Assembly (NCBI GenBank): GCA_022600575.1
Contig: JAHZKF010000066.1
Location: 36,428-100,427, forward strand
Source: Gammaproteobacteria bacterium
Lineage (GTDB): Bacteria; Pseudomonadota; Gammaproteobacteria; Legionellales; Legionellaceae
Reading direction: 5' to 3'
Length of the DNA: 64,000 bases
Part shown: in pieces, positions 9,271 to 18,232 of the stretch
Position numbering within the stretch: the first letter of the stretch is position 1
Layout of the letters: every line of letters begins with the position of its first letter
The notes under the pieces: model-generated
Database searches by the model: none
What the model saw: only the letters and a program-made list of their open reading frames with translations
Told to the model about the DNA's origin: nothing
Translations under genes and position numbers: made by a program

Positions 9271-11567
9271 AAAGCAGTCGGGGTCGAGCTACCACTGTTG
9301 GGTGTATTGGTAGGGCTTGGCGGGCTCCAATCATCTATCTCTGTGTCGGCATCACTAAGGCCATCACTTGATGGATGTTTTGTGAGTGTTGATTGATGTG
9401 CTTTTTCCATTTTGAGCGCAAGTGCCGGATGCCCGTAAGTAATGGTATTTTCAATCGCCGTTAAGGAGGGGGCAGCTGGATTTTGTGAGAAATCAATTTG
9501 AACAGTCCCTTGCGCTTCTAGAATAGGTACACCGTCTGTTTCAGCTGAGAGGGTTATTTTATCTTCACTGAGTGCAAAAAGTGAGTTTTCGTTGTTTTTT
9601 TCGAGGTGATTCGGATAGACCAATAAACTTCCTAGTTCCATATGTTCTTGTATCGTGAAACCTGTGGCATTGCTTACAATATTTGTTTTTTTTGTAAGCG
9701 TTGTGCCTTGGGGAGCTGCAAAGCAGTATTCTCCGGCCTCGGTGTATTCAACCATGGCTCTTTGCATGCTTGATGTGACAGGGTAAAGTAGTCCGTTTTG
9801 GTGAAACTTTTCTTTTAAATATAAAAGCATAGGGACTTTATCTCCGGAAACATCTTTTAAGATAACCTCTTGTAAAAACTCTAGCACGTCGCTTTCTGTG
9901 TCAAAATCATGGAAATCTGCGGCATATTCAGAGAGAGGTTTTCCATTAACAGATAATTCGTTATTTTTTAACGCTCGTTGAAAATCAGAAACTAGGTTTT
10001 TGGCTTTACTATTAGGTGGATTGGTTAGGATGGTAGGACTGTGAGTATTATGGAGTTTAAGCGTAGACATTTCCTCTTCGGTGGGTAAAGCCGCTAGACG
10101 GTTTTTAGCCTGCAGTTCGCTTTCAGATAACTTTTTTTCTAATTGAGTACTTGCAGCCGTGGAGCCGTACACTATTTTTTCTAGCATGCCCTCAAATCGA
10201 TTGGCTCTTCTTTTTGCTGTTCCTTCGTTGACATAACCACACCAGGCGATCAATTCTCCTAAAACTTTTAATACTTGCTCCAATAATATTAATATTTTGT
10301 GTGGTTCTTTTTCAGGTTGTTTCATTTCTTGTTTGCTTTCAGTCAATATATCTTGATAGGTTTGCGTTAAAACATCTTTAAGGACGCCTACTTTTTTAGC
10401 AAGCGAGGGTATCGTTTCAGCCATTTCACCGGACAGAATATTATTCTCTTCTTCCTCTAAAGTACGTTTAAGTTCAGTGAGTGTATTGATGGCAGTATTT
10501 GTGTGGAAGATTAAAGGGTCACTTTCTTTCAAGAGTGATTGTTCTAGCATTTCTTCTAGCGCTTCCCGTTGTTTATCAATTGCTAGTAAAAGCAGGCCGA
10601 AGTTAGCATCTAATTTTATATTGAGGAAAAGAGTTTTTGCGTGCTCTAAATGCTGGATACTTGTTTTAAGGTTTAATAAAGCCTCATTACAATCTACTTC
10701 TATAGCTTTGAGATCCTTTGCAATGCCGGCTTGCATGTCTCTGATATCTCGAGGTAATTTTTTTGAAGGTATTTTAGTTATTTCTTCTCGTATTTTTAAG
10801 AGTGCTTCTTTTAGTTCGGGTAGCATTTCTTCCATGTTGTCAGGATTGAACTCATGTGTATCTATTGCAGCCTGAAGTTCAGAGAGTAAATTAGTTAAAG
10901 TTATAATAGCTTTATTTTTTGTCTTTAAATTTCTAATGAGTACTTTGTTAAGTAGAATTGTATTTGTAAGATTATTTAAATTTTTTGAAACTAAGACAAA
11001 AATACCTCGCTCATTAGCTTCTTTTAGTGCTTCTAAGTGTGTTGCGATGGGGCCGAGATTATTTGATGTAGGATGGGCTGATTTTTTTACATCTTCAGGT
11101 GTTTTAAAATAAGCTGAAACTTGAGCGATACGAGATGAAATATCAGTTTGTAAGGGGAGTGTATCTCCTTTTTGTTGCATGCACTCAGCTGTTGATTCAC
11201 CATATTGTAAGAAGAGCGCTTGGATGATTTGTTCTTTCGCTATTTCTTGGGTGACCTCAGTTCCTTTAAAATGTTTTTCATAGAGTGTATTAAAAAAGGT
11301 TGGTTCTTTTCCTGAAAAAATATGTTTCACAATAGGTTCTATTTGCTCACTGATGGTTTGTGAAAAAATGCCAACCCCTTCATTTTTTGCATTTAAAAGA
11401 GCTTCTCTTTCTTCTTCGGATAAACTGATTGGCATTCTATTAAACACTCGACTTAATTTCCCAGGGTTTCCAGTCGCTGCTGTGGTTATTGCATTTTGAG
11501 CAATATCCCCCTCTAGATGATCCTCTAATGCCGCTAAGAATTGTTTGGCAAAGGTTTCGGCTGTCAT
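9267..11567 (-). CDS. Large coiled-coil protein, candidate Dot/Icm effector
   Basis: A 766-residue protein of no recognised family. It has no signal peptide or membrane helix. Residues from about 130 to 500 are mostly charged heptad-like helix, rich in Glu, Lys, Leu and Ala, which suggests a long coiled coil. The C-terminal ~250 residues look more globular and beta-containing (HMELGSLLVYPNHLE, ILEAQGTVQIDFSQN). The last 40 residues are disordered, acidic then Ser/Pro/Thr-rich (DADTEIDDWSPPSPTNTPNS). Large cytosolic coiled-coil proteins with polar C-terminal tails are common among Legionella and Coxiella effectors. That role is inference and no catalytic motif was recognised. Confidence 0.6.
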   Translation of the reverse strand: MTAETFAKQFLAALEDHLEGDIAQNAITTAATGNPGKLSRVFNRMPISLSEEEREALLNAKNEGVGIFSQTISEQIEPIVKHIFSGKEPTFFNTLYEKHFKGTEVTQEIAKEQIIQALFLQYGESTAECMQQKGDTLPLQTDISSRIAQVSAYFKTPEDVKKSAHPTSNNLGPIATHLEALKEANERGIFVLVSKNLNNLTNTILLNKVLIRNLKTKNKAIITLTNLLSELQAAIDTHEFNPDNMEEMLPELKEALLKIREEITKIPSKKLPRDIRDMQAGIAKDLKAIEVDCNEALLNLKTSIQHLEHAKTLFLNIKLDANFGLLLLAIDKQREALEEMLEQSLLKESDPLIFHTNTAINTLTELKRTLEEEENNILSGEMAETIPSLAKKVGVLKDVLTQTYQDILTESKQEMKQPEKEPHKILILLEQVLKVLGELIAWCGYVNEGTAKRRANRFEGMLEKIVYGSTAASTQLEKKLSESELQAKNRLAALPTEEEMSTLKLHNTHSPTILTNPPNSKAKNLVSDFQRALKNNELSVNGKPLSEYAADFHDFDTESDVLEFLQEVILKDVSGDKVPMLLYLKEKFHQNGLLYPVTSSMQRAMVEYTEAGEYCFAAPQGTTLTKKTNIVSNATGFTIQEHMELGSLLVYPNHLEKNNENSLFALSEDKITLSAETDGVPILEAQGTVQIDFSQNPAAPSLTAIENTITYGHPALALKMEKAHQSTLTKHPSSDGLSDADTEIDDWSPPSPTNTPNSGSSTPTAF

Positions 11568-11624
11568 AATTGGTCCAAAATAAAGTCACTATATTCTTAT
11601 TTTAGACTATGAATGCGTTTTCGC

Positions 11625-13427
11625 TTATCCAGCGGAGTCACGTAAGGTCCATGTGCGTGTTGTGGGTGACTTTGTTGTTTGTATCCAAAGTAATGATGGG
11701 TTGTGGGCGTTTCTGGGAGGAGAGGTTTTTGCATGTAATGCTGCAGAGAAAGGATATTTTTTATTGACACTTTGTAAAGCATGCCAAACAGTGTTTGTGT
11801 CTTTTGATTGATCGTCTAAAATGACGTGGTCACCGCGATAGATAACAGCTACGGGCTTTCCTCTGAGGGCACGTTTTAATGCAAGTTCAATATGACGCCA
11901 CTTTTTAGTATGCTCTTGTATGAGCTCAGCTTGTGTTGAGTGATGTTGAAAAGCAACACGTGCATGAGCATCGGGGTTAGGTTTGCTTTCAGGTTCTTTA
12001 GGATGCTGCTTTAGGAAAAAATCACATAGTGCATCTACTAATGAAGGATACCGCCACGTTATTTTAGGTTGGGTTTTAGGACCCTTATTGATGTAGATAG
12101 CAAAGGCGAGTGTATGCGCATTGGCTGTGTATAAATAACCAGACAGACTAACAATACCGTTCATAGTCCCGGTTTTTGCACGGACAAAGCCTTTTTGAGA
12201 AGGTTTTTTCAAACGTTTTTTAAGCGTGCCATCACGTCCTGCAACAGGTAAGGCTGCGATGTATTCATAAGCCAGAGGAAAGCGGGAATATAAGAACTGT
12301 AACAGTTCAACGGTTTGTTTGGGGGTTAATTTGTCTTGTCTCGATAATCCTGAGCCGTCAGTAAAATTTGCTTTTTTAAGTGCGATACCGGTTTCTTCTT
12401 GCAAGAACTTTTTAAGGACACTTTGCGCGCCAGCCCAATTAACAGGTGAGCCATTTAATACTGCTGCTGTGTGTAAATAAAGGCTATCTGCATATAAATT
12501 ATCAGACGTTTTTAAGGTATCTGCGAGCAGTTGTGAAATGGTTTTAGACTGATGTTTGGCAAGCAGAAGGGCACGGGTCGGTTTTCTGCCATAAGTAATT
12601 TTTCCATCCAGTTGAATACCTAGCTTGCTAAGTTCTGTACGAATTTGTGCTTTGGCGTATATTGAAGGGTTTTTGATTGCCAATTTTTGTTGGGCAGACC
12701 ATTGACCAATACCAATGCAGCCGCGAACGGTTAGCTGATTTTTAGAATCCATTAAATAACTGAGTCCACAACCAGCTGGTTTTGCTTTGGTCGTGACTTC
12801 GTTATTAAGTTTTATACCGTTATTTGCAGGCTTGAGTTCAATGAGCGCATTTTCCCCCACGCGTGCAGCAGGGTTTACGGTAACAATGAGTCGGTTTTCA
12901 TCGAGGACAAGAGGAGCAAGTGGTGCGCCATAACTATAAATTAAATCTTTTTTAGTCCAACCAGGCGCATAAGGGGTAATGCCACGTCGGTTGCTCACAA
13001 GAACGACATTGCCTTTAATGCGTTTAATATTCCAGTTTTTAAGTGCTGTTAGCAATTGCTGTAAATCCTGGGTGTCAAATGAAGGATCGCCCGGTAAATA
13101 TAAATAAATAGATCCCTCTAGCGTGCCTTGTTTTAGATGATGTGCATTGGTGCTTAATTCGGTTTGAAAACGATAATTTGGTCCAAGTGCAAGTAAGGCC
13201 GCAGCATCAGAAAAGAGTTTCATATTACTTGCTGGAATAAAGGTTTTAGAAGCATTTCGTGAGTAGAGTGTTTCACCTGTATTTAAATCAACCACCAGCG
13301 CACCAATCTTAGTGGAGGAATCAACACGATTTAAGAGTTGGTTAATGTCGTTTTTTAAGGGAGCAGCCCAAGTAGGATGTATGGTGATGCAGAAAATCAG
13401 GCTCAATATATTTATTATTATTTTCAT
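11625..13427 (-). CDS. dacB: D-alanyl-D-alanine carboxypeptidase/endopeptidase (PBP4 family)
   Basis: Periplasmic class C penicillin-binding protein that trims or opens peptidoglycan cross-links. The signal peptide MKIIINILSLIFCITIHPTWAA is followed by the S13 core. The catalytic SxxK is SNMK in FIPASNMKLFSD, the SxN motif is SDN in KTSDNLYADSLY, and KTG is in RAKTGTMNGIVS. The start is placed at ATG 13427, where the signal peptide begins; the frame runs upstream to 13592 but overlaps the preceding gene. The S13 domain ends near residue 465. A tail of about 130 residues follows, basic and with no recognised domain, which makes the protein (600 aa) longer than E. coli PBP4 (477 aa). Confidence 0.85.
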   Translation of the reverse strand: MKIIINILSLIFCITIHPTWAAPLKNDINQLLNRVDSSTKIGALVVDLNTGETLYSRNASKTFIPASNMKLFSDAAALLALGPNYRFQTELSTNAHHLKQGTLEGSIYLYLPGDPSFDTQDLQQLLTALKNWNIKRIKGNVVLVSNRRGITPYAPGWTKKDLIYSYGAPLAPLVLDENRLIVTVNPAARVGENALIELKPANNGIKLNNEVTTKAKPAGCGLSYLMDSKNQLTVRGCIGIGQWSAQQKLAIKNPSIYAKAQIRTELSKLGIQLDGKITYGRKPTRALLLAKHQSKTISQLLADTLKTSDNLYADSLYLHTAAVLNGSPVNWAGAQSVLKKFLQEETGIALKKANFTDGSGLSRQDKLTPKQTVELLQFLYSRFPLAYEYIAALPVAGRDGTLKKRLKKPSQKGFVRAKTGTMNGIVSLSGYLYTANAHTLAFAIYINKGPKTQPKITWRYPSLVDALCDFFLKQHPKEPESKPNPDAHARVAFQHHSTQAELIQEHTKKWRHIELALKRALRGKPVAVIYRGDHVILDDQSKDTNTVWHALQSVNKKYPFSAALHAKTSPPRNAHNPSLLWIQTTKSPTTRTWTLRDSAG

Positions 13428-13506
13428 CAGTGAGCAACCCTTTTTTGTATGTTTACACTCAAAGGGTAGTTCAAAGAATGAAGTTTGTCGTTTAAGACAG
13501 GTGAAG

Positions 13507-15030
13507 TTATTCGTATTCGGGTAGCGGATGCTGATCAGGAAACATATCGGCAAGGGAGACAGATAAGCCATCTTCGCGAACAATTCGGGCATGTTTACGT
13601 TGTAATTGACGAGGCTCGTCTACACCGCAAGAATGGCATAGGGTCGCAACTTCGTGTGCCATGCTTTCTGCATAATGATAAACACGTTCCACTTTGTCTT
13701 CTATGACAAGACCATGTTGTAGGCGTTCGTTATGCGTGGCGATACCCGTCGGGCAAGTATTTTGATGGCATTTCATAGATTGAATGCATCCAAGTGCCAA
13801 CATAAAACCGCGTGCGGAAGTAATAAAATCGGCTCCTGCGCAAAGTGCCCAGGTGACGTCAGCAGGTGTAACCAGTTTACCGCTTACAATCACTTTGATT
13901 CTATCTCTTAAATTATAAATGACTAAAATATCAACGAGTTTAGGGAGTGACTCTGTAATGGGTAAGCCTACGTAGTCCATTAAGCCTTGTGGTGAAGCAC
14001 CGGTGCCACCATCGGAACTGTCAAGTGTAATAAAATCAGGGGCGGATAAAATGCCGCGTTGATGAATAGCAAGACATAAATCATGTAGCCATTCATAGCT
14101 GCCTAAAACAAACTTACATCCCACAGGTTTTCCTGTGAGATCTCGGATATGTTGAATCATATCAAGTAACTCATTAACGTTTGCAATATCTGGATGTCGA
14201 TTTGGACTAATTGAGTCGATATGTGCGGGAATCCCACGAATTTTAGCTACTTCTTCATTGACCTTAACAGCAGGTAAGAGGCCACCTTTCCCAGGTTTAG
14301 CGCCTTGACTTAATTTAATTTCAAACATTTTAATGTTGGGGTTCTCAGCAAACACTAAAAGACGTTCATCCGATAATTGGCCTGTTTTATCGCGAAAGCC
14401 ATATTTTGCAGTTCCAATTTGAGCAATAATATCACAATCACCTTCAAGGTGGTAAGGTGAAACACCACCTTCACCGGTGTTAAGCCAACAGCCTGCTTTT
14501 TTAGCTCCTTGCGATAAAGCTTTGATAGCAGGTTTTGAAATAGAGCCGTAACTCATACCTGAAATATGAAAAATATGAGAGGAAACATAAGGAATTTTGC
14601 AATGTTTTCCAATGGTAAGCGGTTGAATATGTGCTTCTCTTGAAAGTAATACAGGGAATGGGGCACTTACAAAATAAACTGTTCCTGTATTGTGTAGGGG
14701 TCTTGTTGAGCCAAAACCAATGGTTGTATCGACGTGCTTGGCGGCACGGTAAACCCAGCTTCGATCTGCCCGGTTAAAGGGAAGCTCTTCTCTGTCATTT
14801 GCAAAAAAATACTGCCTAAAAAACTCACCTAGATATTCGCTCCAATAACGAAGATGGCCCACAAGTGGATAATTTCTGAGAATGGTATGATGTTTTTGTT
14901 TTTTATCTAGGAAATAAAGGGTCACAAAAATAATGAAGAGTAGTAGCACAAAGATACGAGAATAGAGTTGATCAAGGATGATGGTGTCGAATAAGAAAGG
15001 ATATCTTTGTTCAAGTCCAGGTGAAGCCAC
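13507..15030 (-). CDS. FMN-binding glutamate synthase-like protein (GltB2-type)
   Basis: A 507-residue protein resembling the central and FMN domains of glutamate synthase large subunit, without the glutaminase and GXGXG domains. After a hydrophobic N-terminal helix (about 26-42) come HISGMSYGSISKPAI, LNTGEGGVSPYH, the FMN-loop segment LSQGAKPGKGGLLP, TLDSSDGGTGASPQ, and the iron-sulfur-type motif CHQNTCPTGIAT. Such stand-alone FMN glutamate-synthase-like proteins are widespread. Their substrate is mostly unproven, and the membrane helix suggests an inner-membrane location. It starts at GTG 15030 with AAGGAG upstream. It is followed by dacB after about 80 bases. Confidence 0.85.
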   Translation of the reverse strand: MASPGLEQRYPFLFDTIILDQLYSRIFVLLLFIIFVTLYFLDKKQKHHTILRNYPLVGHLRYWSEYLGEFFRQYFFANDREELPFNRADRSWVYRAAKHVDTTIGFGSTRPLHNTGTVYFVSAPFPVLLSREAHIQPLTIGKHCKIPYVSSHIFHISGMSYGSISKPAIKALSQGAKKAGCWLNTGEGGVSPYHLEGDCDIIAQIGTAKYGFRDKTGQLSDERLLVFAENPNIKMFEIKLSQGAKPGKGGLLPAVKVNEEVAKIRGIPAHIDSISPNRHPDIANVNELLDMIQHIRDLTGKPVGCKFVLGSYEWLHDLCLAIHQRGILSAPDFITLDSSDGGTGASPQGLMDYVGLPITESLPKLVDILVIYNLRDRIKVIVSGKLVTPADVTWALCAGADFITSARGFMLALGCIQSMKCHQNTCPTGIATHNERLQHGLVIEDKVERVYHYAESMAHEVATLCHSCGVDEPRQLQRKHARIVREDGLSVSLADMFPDQHPLPEYE

Positions 15031-15110
15031 AAATGCTCCTTTTTCTTAATATGGTGCTTATCTATCATATCTGGCTCGGTGTATGGGGGCAATAGAAAAA
15101 ATGATAGCTG

Positions 15111-15830
15111 TTATTGGAAAAAACCATCATCGGAAGAATCATAACCTCCTCCACCAGGACGTGGACCGCCCCCTCGGGACTGAGCTTCTTCTGCTGCTTT
15201 TTGAGCCTTTTCTTCTGCCGTTCTATTGGCTTGATCTGTTGCTTTAATCTTAATTAATTCTTTTTTAATGGATGCGACAAGAGAACTCTTAGTGGCTTCT
15301 GTTTGAGTTGGTTCTTCTTGTTTTCGTTGCAAAATGAAATTTTTAAGTGTTCGAAGTGTATCGCTTATTGAATTGATTATTTTTTTCACTTGGCGGTGTG
15401 TATTTTCTGATATATTGCTATACAGGTTAATGTTTTGGAAGGGTTTTCTCATGTTGGATTCCCAGTGATTTATGAGATTCTCAAGCGTACTGGGAGGGTC
15501 ATTATTTACAAATGAATCGAGTGAGTGTTGTATGCCACTTCTTAATGTTTGTGTTTCTAATGCAGCAATGAGGAGAGGATTTTGTTTATATTCCTTGATG
15601 TCCATAAGCCGTATGAGTTCTCCATACTGGACACTTTTGTCTTGAATAGTTGTATTGACGTTAGGGTTAGTTTCAATAAAGGCGTCGATAAGTATTGTGG
15701 TCAGTTTGTCTAAATCACTTTTCATTTTTCTGGCTGCGGCTTGGGCTTGCTCTATTGCTTTAGGAGTAGGCATTTTAAAATCGCTTGAATAAGTTTTAGA
15801 TAACATACGGTAAGTGTAGTTATAAATCAC
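15111..15830 (-). CDS. Unknown helical protein with Gly-rich acidic C-terminus
   Basis: Not recognised. About 230 residues, predicted mostly alpha-helical with no signal peptide. A helical body is followed by an Ala/Glu/Lys-rich segment (DQANRTAEEKAQKAAEEAQS) and a tail GGGPRPGGGG ending YDSSDDGFFQ. The start is uncertain: GTG 15830, ATG 15806 and ATG 15773 are all in frame and none has a clear ribosome site. The polar acidic C-terminal tail and the Dot/Icm genome context make an effector possible, but this is inference only. It is divergent from yqgE. Confidence 0.5.
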   Translation of the reverse strand: MIYNYTYRMLSKTYSSDFKMPTPKAIEQAQAAARKMKSDLDKLTTILIDAFIETNPNVNTTIQDKSVQYGELIRLMDIKEYKQNPLLIAALETQTLRSGIQHSLDSFVNNDPPSTLENLINHWESNMRKPFQNINLYSNISENTHRQVKKIINSISDTLRTLKNFILQRKQEEPTQTEATKSSLVASIKKELIKIKATDQANRTAEEKAQKAAEEAQSRGGGPRPGGGGYDSSDDGFFQ

Positions 15831-15916
15831 AGCTTTATTTGGTAATAAAAAGTCTTATTTGTTTTTTTTAAAATCATCTATACTCAAATTAAGTTTCACT
15901 ACTTTAGGATGCGTGA

Positions 15917-16477
15917 ATGAACACGCAATTATCACTTAGAAGTCATTTGTTGGTTGCCATGCCTTCATTGCATGGAAGCTCTTTCGAACGAAGTGTAATT
16001 TATGTTTGTGAGCATCAGCCAGAGGGTGCGGTCGGACTGATTATTAATCAACCGCTTCAATATCCTTTGGGTTTTATGTTTGATCAATTACATATTGAGT
16101 CAGCCCATGCGATTAAAAAAAATCAGCCTTTATTATTTGGAGGGCCTGTACAGCCTGAGCGTGGTTTTGTGATTCATCGTCCATTTGGGAGTTGGCGTTC
16201 AAGTTTACTGTTAGCGGATGATGTGGCTATTACCACATCAAATGATATCATTCGTGCCATAGCGCGAAATGATGGTCCACCAGATGTTTTGGTAGCCCTT
16301 GGTTTTGTTGCTTGGGGTGAGGGGCAGTTAGACCAAGAAATTGCAGATCAATGGCTCGTGTGTCCATATCAGCCAGAATTGTTGTATGATACCCCTTTTG
16401 ATGAACGCTGGGCAAAAGCAGCACTCGGCATTGGAGTTGATGTGAATCAATTAGTTGGAAAAGAAGGACATGCCTGA
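15917..16477 (+). CDS. yqgE: YqgE/AlgH family protein (DUF179)
   Basis: A 186-residue YqgE/AlgH protein of uncertain molecular function. Seen are the family N-terminus LLVAMPSLHGSSFERSVIYVCEHQPEGAVGLIIN, the FGGPVQPERGFVIH loop, and LGFVAWGEGQLDQEI. ATG 15917 follows AGGATG. The order yqgE-ruvX-pyrB is conserved in many gammaproteobacteria, and the stop overlaps the ruvX start by 8 bases. A TATACT box at 15879-15884 may be its -10 element. Confidence 0.92.
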   Translation: MNTQLSLRSHLLVAMPSLHGSSFERSVIYVCEHQPEGAVGLIINQPLQYPLGFMFDQLHIESAHAIKKNQPLLFGGPVQPERGFVIHRPFGSWRSSLLLADDVAITTSNDIIRAIARNDGPPDVLVALGFVAWGEGQLDQEIADQWLVCPYQPELLYDTPFDERWAKAALGIGVDVNQLVGKEGHA

Positions 16478-16889
16478 TCCCGTTTATTTGGGATTTGATT
16501 TTGGATATAAGCGTATAGGAGTTGCTGTTGGTCAACGGCTCACTTCTACGGCAACACCACTTCCCACCTTACAAGCAAGTGAAGGCACGCCACGTTGGGA
16601 GATGATAGCAACGCTCATCAAGCAATGGCGGCCAGATGCTTTGATTGTTGGTTATCCCACCAAGGCAGATGGAAGTAAATTATATGTCACAAAACCTGCT
16701 AAGAAATTTGCGAATGCATTAAAGACACAGTTTGACCTACCTGTTTTTTTAGTCGATGAGCGCCTATCAACCGTTGAAGCGCGAGCTCAACTATTTGCTG
16801 AAGGGGGCTACAGAAAGCTCAAGAAAGCAGAAATTGACAGTATGGCTGCATGTGTTATTTTAGAGCAGTGGTTGCAACAAGTGGAGTAA
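16470..16889 (+). CDS. ruvX: Putative pre-16S rRNA nuclease YqgF/RuvX
   Basis: RNase H-like fold protein of 139 residues, implicated in 16S rRNA 5'-end maturation and also named a Holliday junction resolvase homologue. The first acidic motif is LGFDFGYKRIGVAVG, followed by IVGYPTKADGS, the Glu in VFLVDERLSTVEA and the final Asp in KAEIDSMAACVILEQWL. The start is ATG 16470 inside the yqgE end; an in-frame TTG at 16455 is less likely. pyrB begins seven bases after the stop. Confidence 0.92.
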   Translation: MPDPVYLGFDFGYKRIGVAVGQRLTSTATPLPTLQASEGTPRWEMIATLIKQWRPDALIVGYPTKADGSKLYVTKPAKKFANALKTQFDLPVFLVDERLSTVEARAQLFAEGGYRKLKKAEIDSMAACVILEQWLQQVE

Positions 16890-16896
16890 TACAAAG

Positions 16897-17793
16897 ATGG
16901 AACAGTTTTTAGATGTCAGTGCGCTAACGCGAGATGCAGCGTATGCCTTATTTGAACGAGCATTTGTTTTAAAAAAAGCTGAAACGTATCCAAAACATCC
17001 AAATACAGTTGTGTTGAATGTGTTTTATGAAGATAGCACACGCACGAGTTTGAGTTTTGATTTAGCTGCTAAAAGACTTGGGTTTACAGTGCTTCATTTA
17101 GATCCCAGGCGCTCATCTGAGACCAAAGGGGAGTCCATGGTCGATATGTTACAAACAGTCGCTGCCATGGGCGTTAATGTACTTGTAATGCGTCACCCAG
17201 ACAATGATGTGTTTGAGCGTTTAAAAGATTCTATTCCTGCGGGATTAAAGTTGGTCAATGCAGGGTCTGGTATGTTTGCGCATCCAACTCAAGCAATGCT
17301 TGATGTAATGACCATGCTTGAGCAAAAGGTGGTGTTGCAGGATGCTAAAGTTGCCGTAGTCGGTGATATTTTACATTCGCGGGTCGCTGGGTCTTTACAA
17401 AGGCTTTGTGCGCTTTTAGGTGTTGGTGAGTTGGTGTTTACAGGCCCGTCAGCGTGGCTGCCTAATACGCTTGAATATGGGCGCGTAACTGATTCATTAC
17501 CTGATGCGTTAAATGATGCAGATGTTGTTATGGCGCTTCGTGTGCAACGAGAACGATTTACCGCAGAAGAAAGTTTAGACTTTGAGCATTATCGTGAGCA
17601 TTACGCGATTACAGAGCATGCTTTGGTAAATGCAAAGCCAAATGTGTGTGTGATGCATCCAGGTCCTATGAATCGAGGGGTCGAGATAGATAGTGTGGTT
17701 GCTGATGGCCCTCAATCTTGTGTTTTAAAGCAGGTTGAAAATGGTGTATTTATTCGAATGGCTATTCTTGAAGCGCTTACTCAGGGCGTATAA
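16897..17793 (+). CDS. pyrB: Aspartate carbamoyltransferase catalytic chain
   Basis: Condenses carbamoyl phosphate and aspartate in pyrimidine synthesis. The carbamoyl-phosphate loop is FYEDSTRTSLSF (STRT at about residues 50-53), HPTQAMLDVMTM is the second phosphate/aspartate motif, and MHPGPMNRGVEID is the late loop. The length is normal (298 aa) for the PyrR/PyrX-associated class. It is last in the yqgE-ruvX-pyrB group, and no pyrI or pyrC follows. A perfect AAGCGCTT inverted repeat spans its stop codon. Confidence 0.95.
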   Translation: MEQFLDVSALTRDAAYALFERAFVLKKAETYPKHPNTVVLNVFYEDSTRTSLSFDLAAKRLGFTVLHLDPRRSSETKGESMVDMLQTVAAMGVNVLVMRHPDNDVFERLKDSIPAGLKLVNAGSGMFAHPTQAMLDVMTMLEQKVVLQDAKVAVVGDILHSRVAGSLQRLCALLGVGELVFTGPSAWLPNTLEYGRVTDSLPDALNDADVVMALRVQRERFTAEESLDFEHYREHYAITEHALVNAKPNVCVMHPGPMNRGVEIDSVVADGPQSCVLKQVENGVFIRMAILEALTQGV

Positions 17794-17821
17794 ATAAGCG
17801 CTTTAGAGATAGCTAAATTTT

Positions 17822-18130
17822 TTAATTACACCCTATTTGTTCTGATTGGTCGAGTGCACTTAATCGTTCATTCAGTATAGCCAAGTTTCGAAGGTGCTCT
17901 TTTTGGAATATATCACATGCTGTAATGACTGAGCAGTTTACGAGTATGACACTTGGATGAACATTGTCATGATTTAAGGTGTTTTGATGATGTGCTTTTT
18001 TTAAACTGGCTTTTTCTTTGAGAAGTTCTTCTAATCTGACGCTATCTTCTTCAATGATTGTTTTCAGTGTTTCTAAGGGGAGTTTTTTAAGTACTTCAGT
18101 GCTATAACGCGCTTCATTGGGTAGTAACAT
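17822..18130 (-). CDS. Small hypothetical protein
   Basis: Not recognised. 102 residues, soluble and mostly helical, with a charged central coiled-coil-like stretch (EEDSVRLEELLKEKASLKKA) and a second helical part. ATG 18130 has a good AAGGT-type ribosome site, which supports it as a real gene. It lies alone on the minus strand between pyrB (convergent) and the APH-like gene upstream, from which it is separated by about 100 AT-rich bases. Confidence 0.55.
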   Translation of the reverse strand: MLLPNEARYSTEVLKKLPLETLKTIIEEDSVRLEELLKEKASLKKAHHQNTLNHDNVHPSVILVNCSVITACDIFQKEHLRNLAILNERLSALDQSEQIGCN

Positions 18131-18232
18131 ATCTTTTACCTTGTGTTTTTTGTATCCGTACTGTTCTAATTTAAGATTTTAATAGGGGCAGGATTATATC
18201 ATAATATAAAAGATTGGACGAAGCTGGATACA

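Noticed and set aside
10477..10875. Plus-strand open frame of 132 codons inside the 766-residue minus-strand gene
   Set aside because: Its composition (Ser-rich) mirrors the Glu/Lys-rich coiled coil on the other strand. No independent support.
17772..17825. Terminator for pyrB formed by the AAGCGCTT inverted repeat
   Set aside because: The left arm lies inside pyrB coding sequence, the loop is long and the T-run is about 20 bases away. Not convincing.
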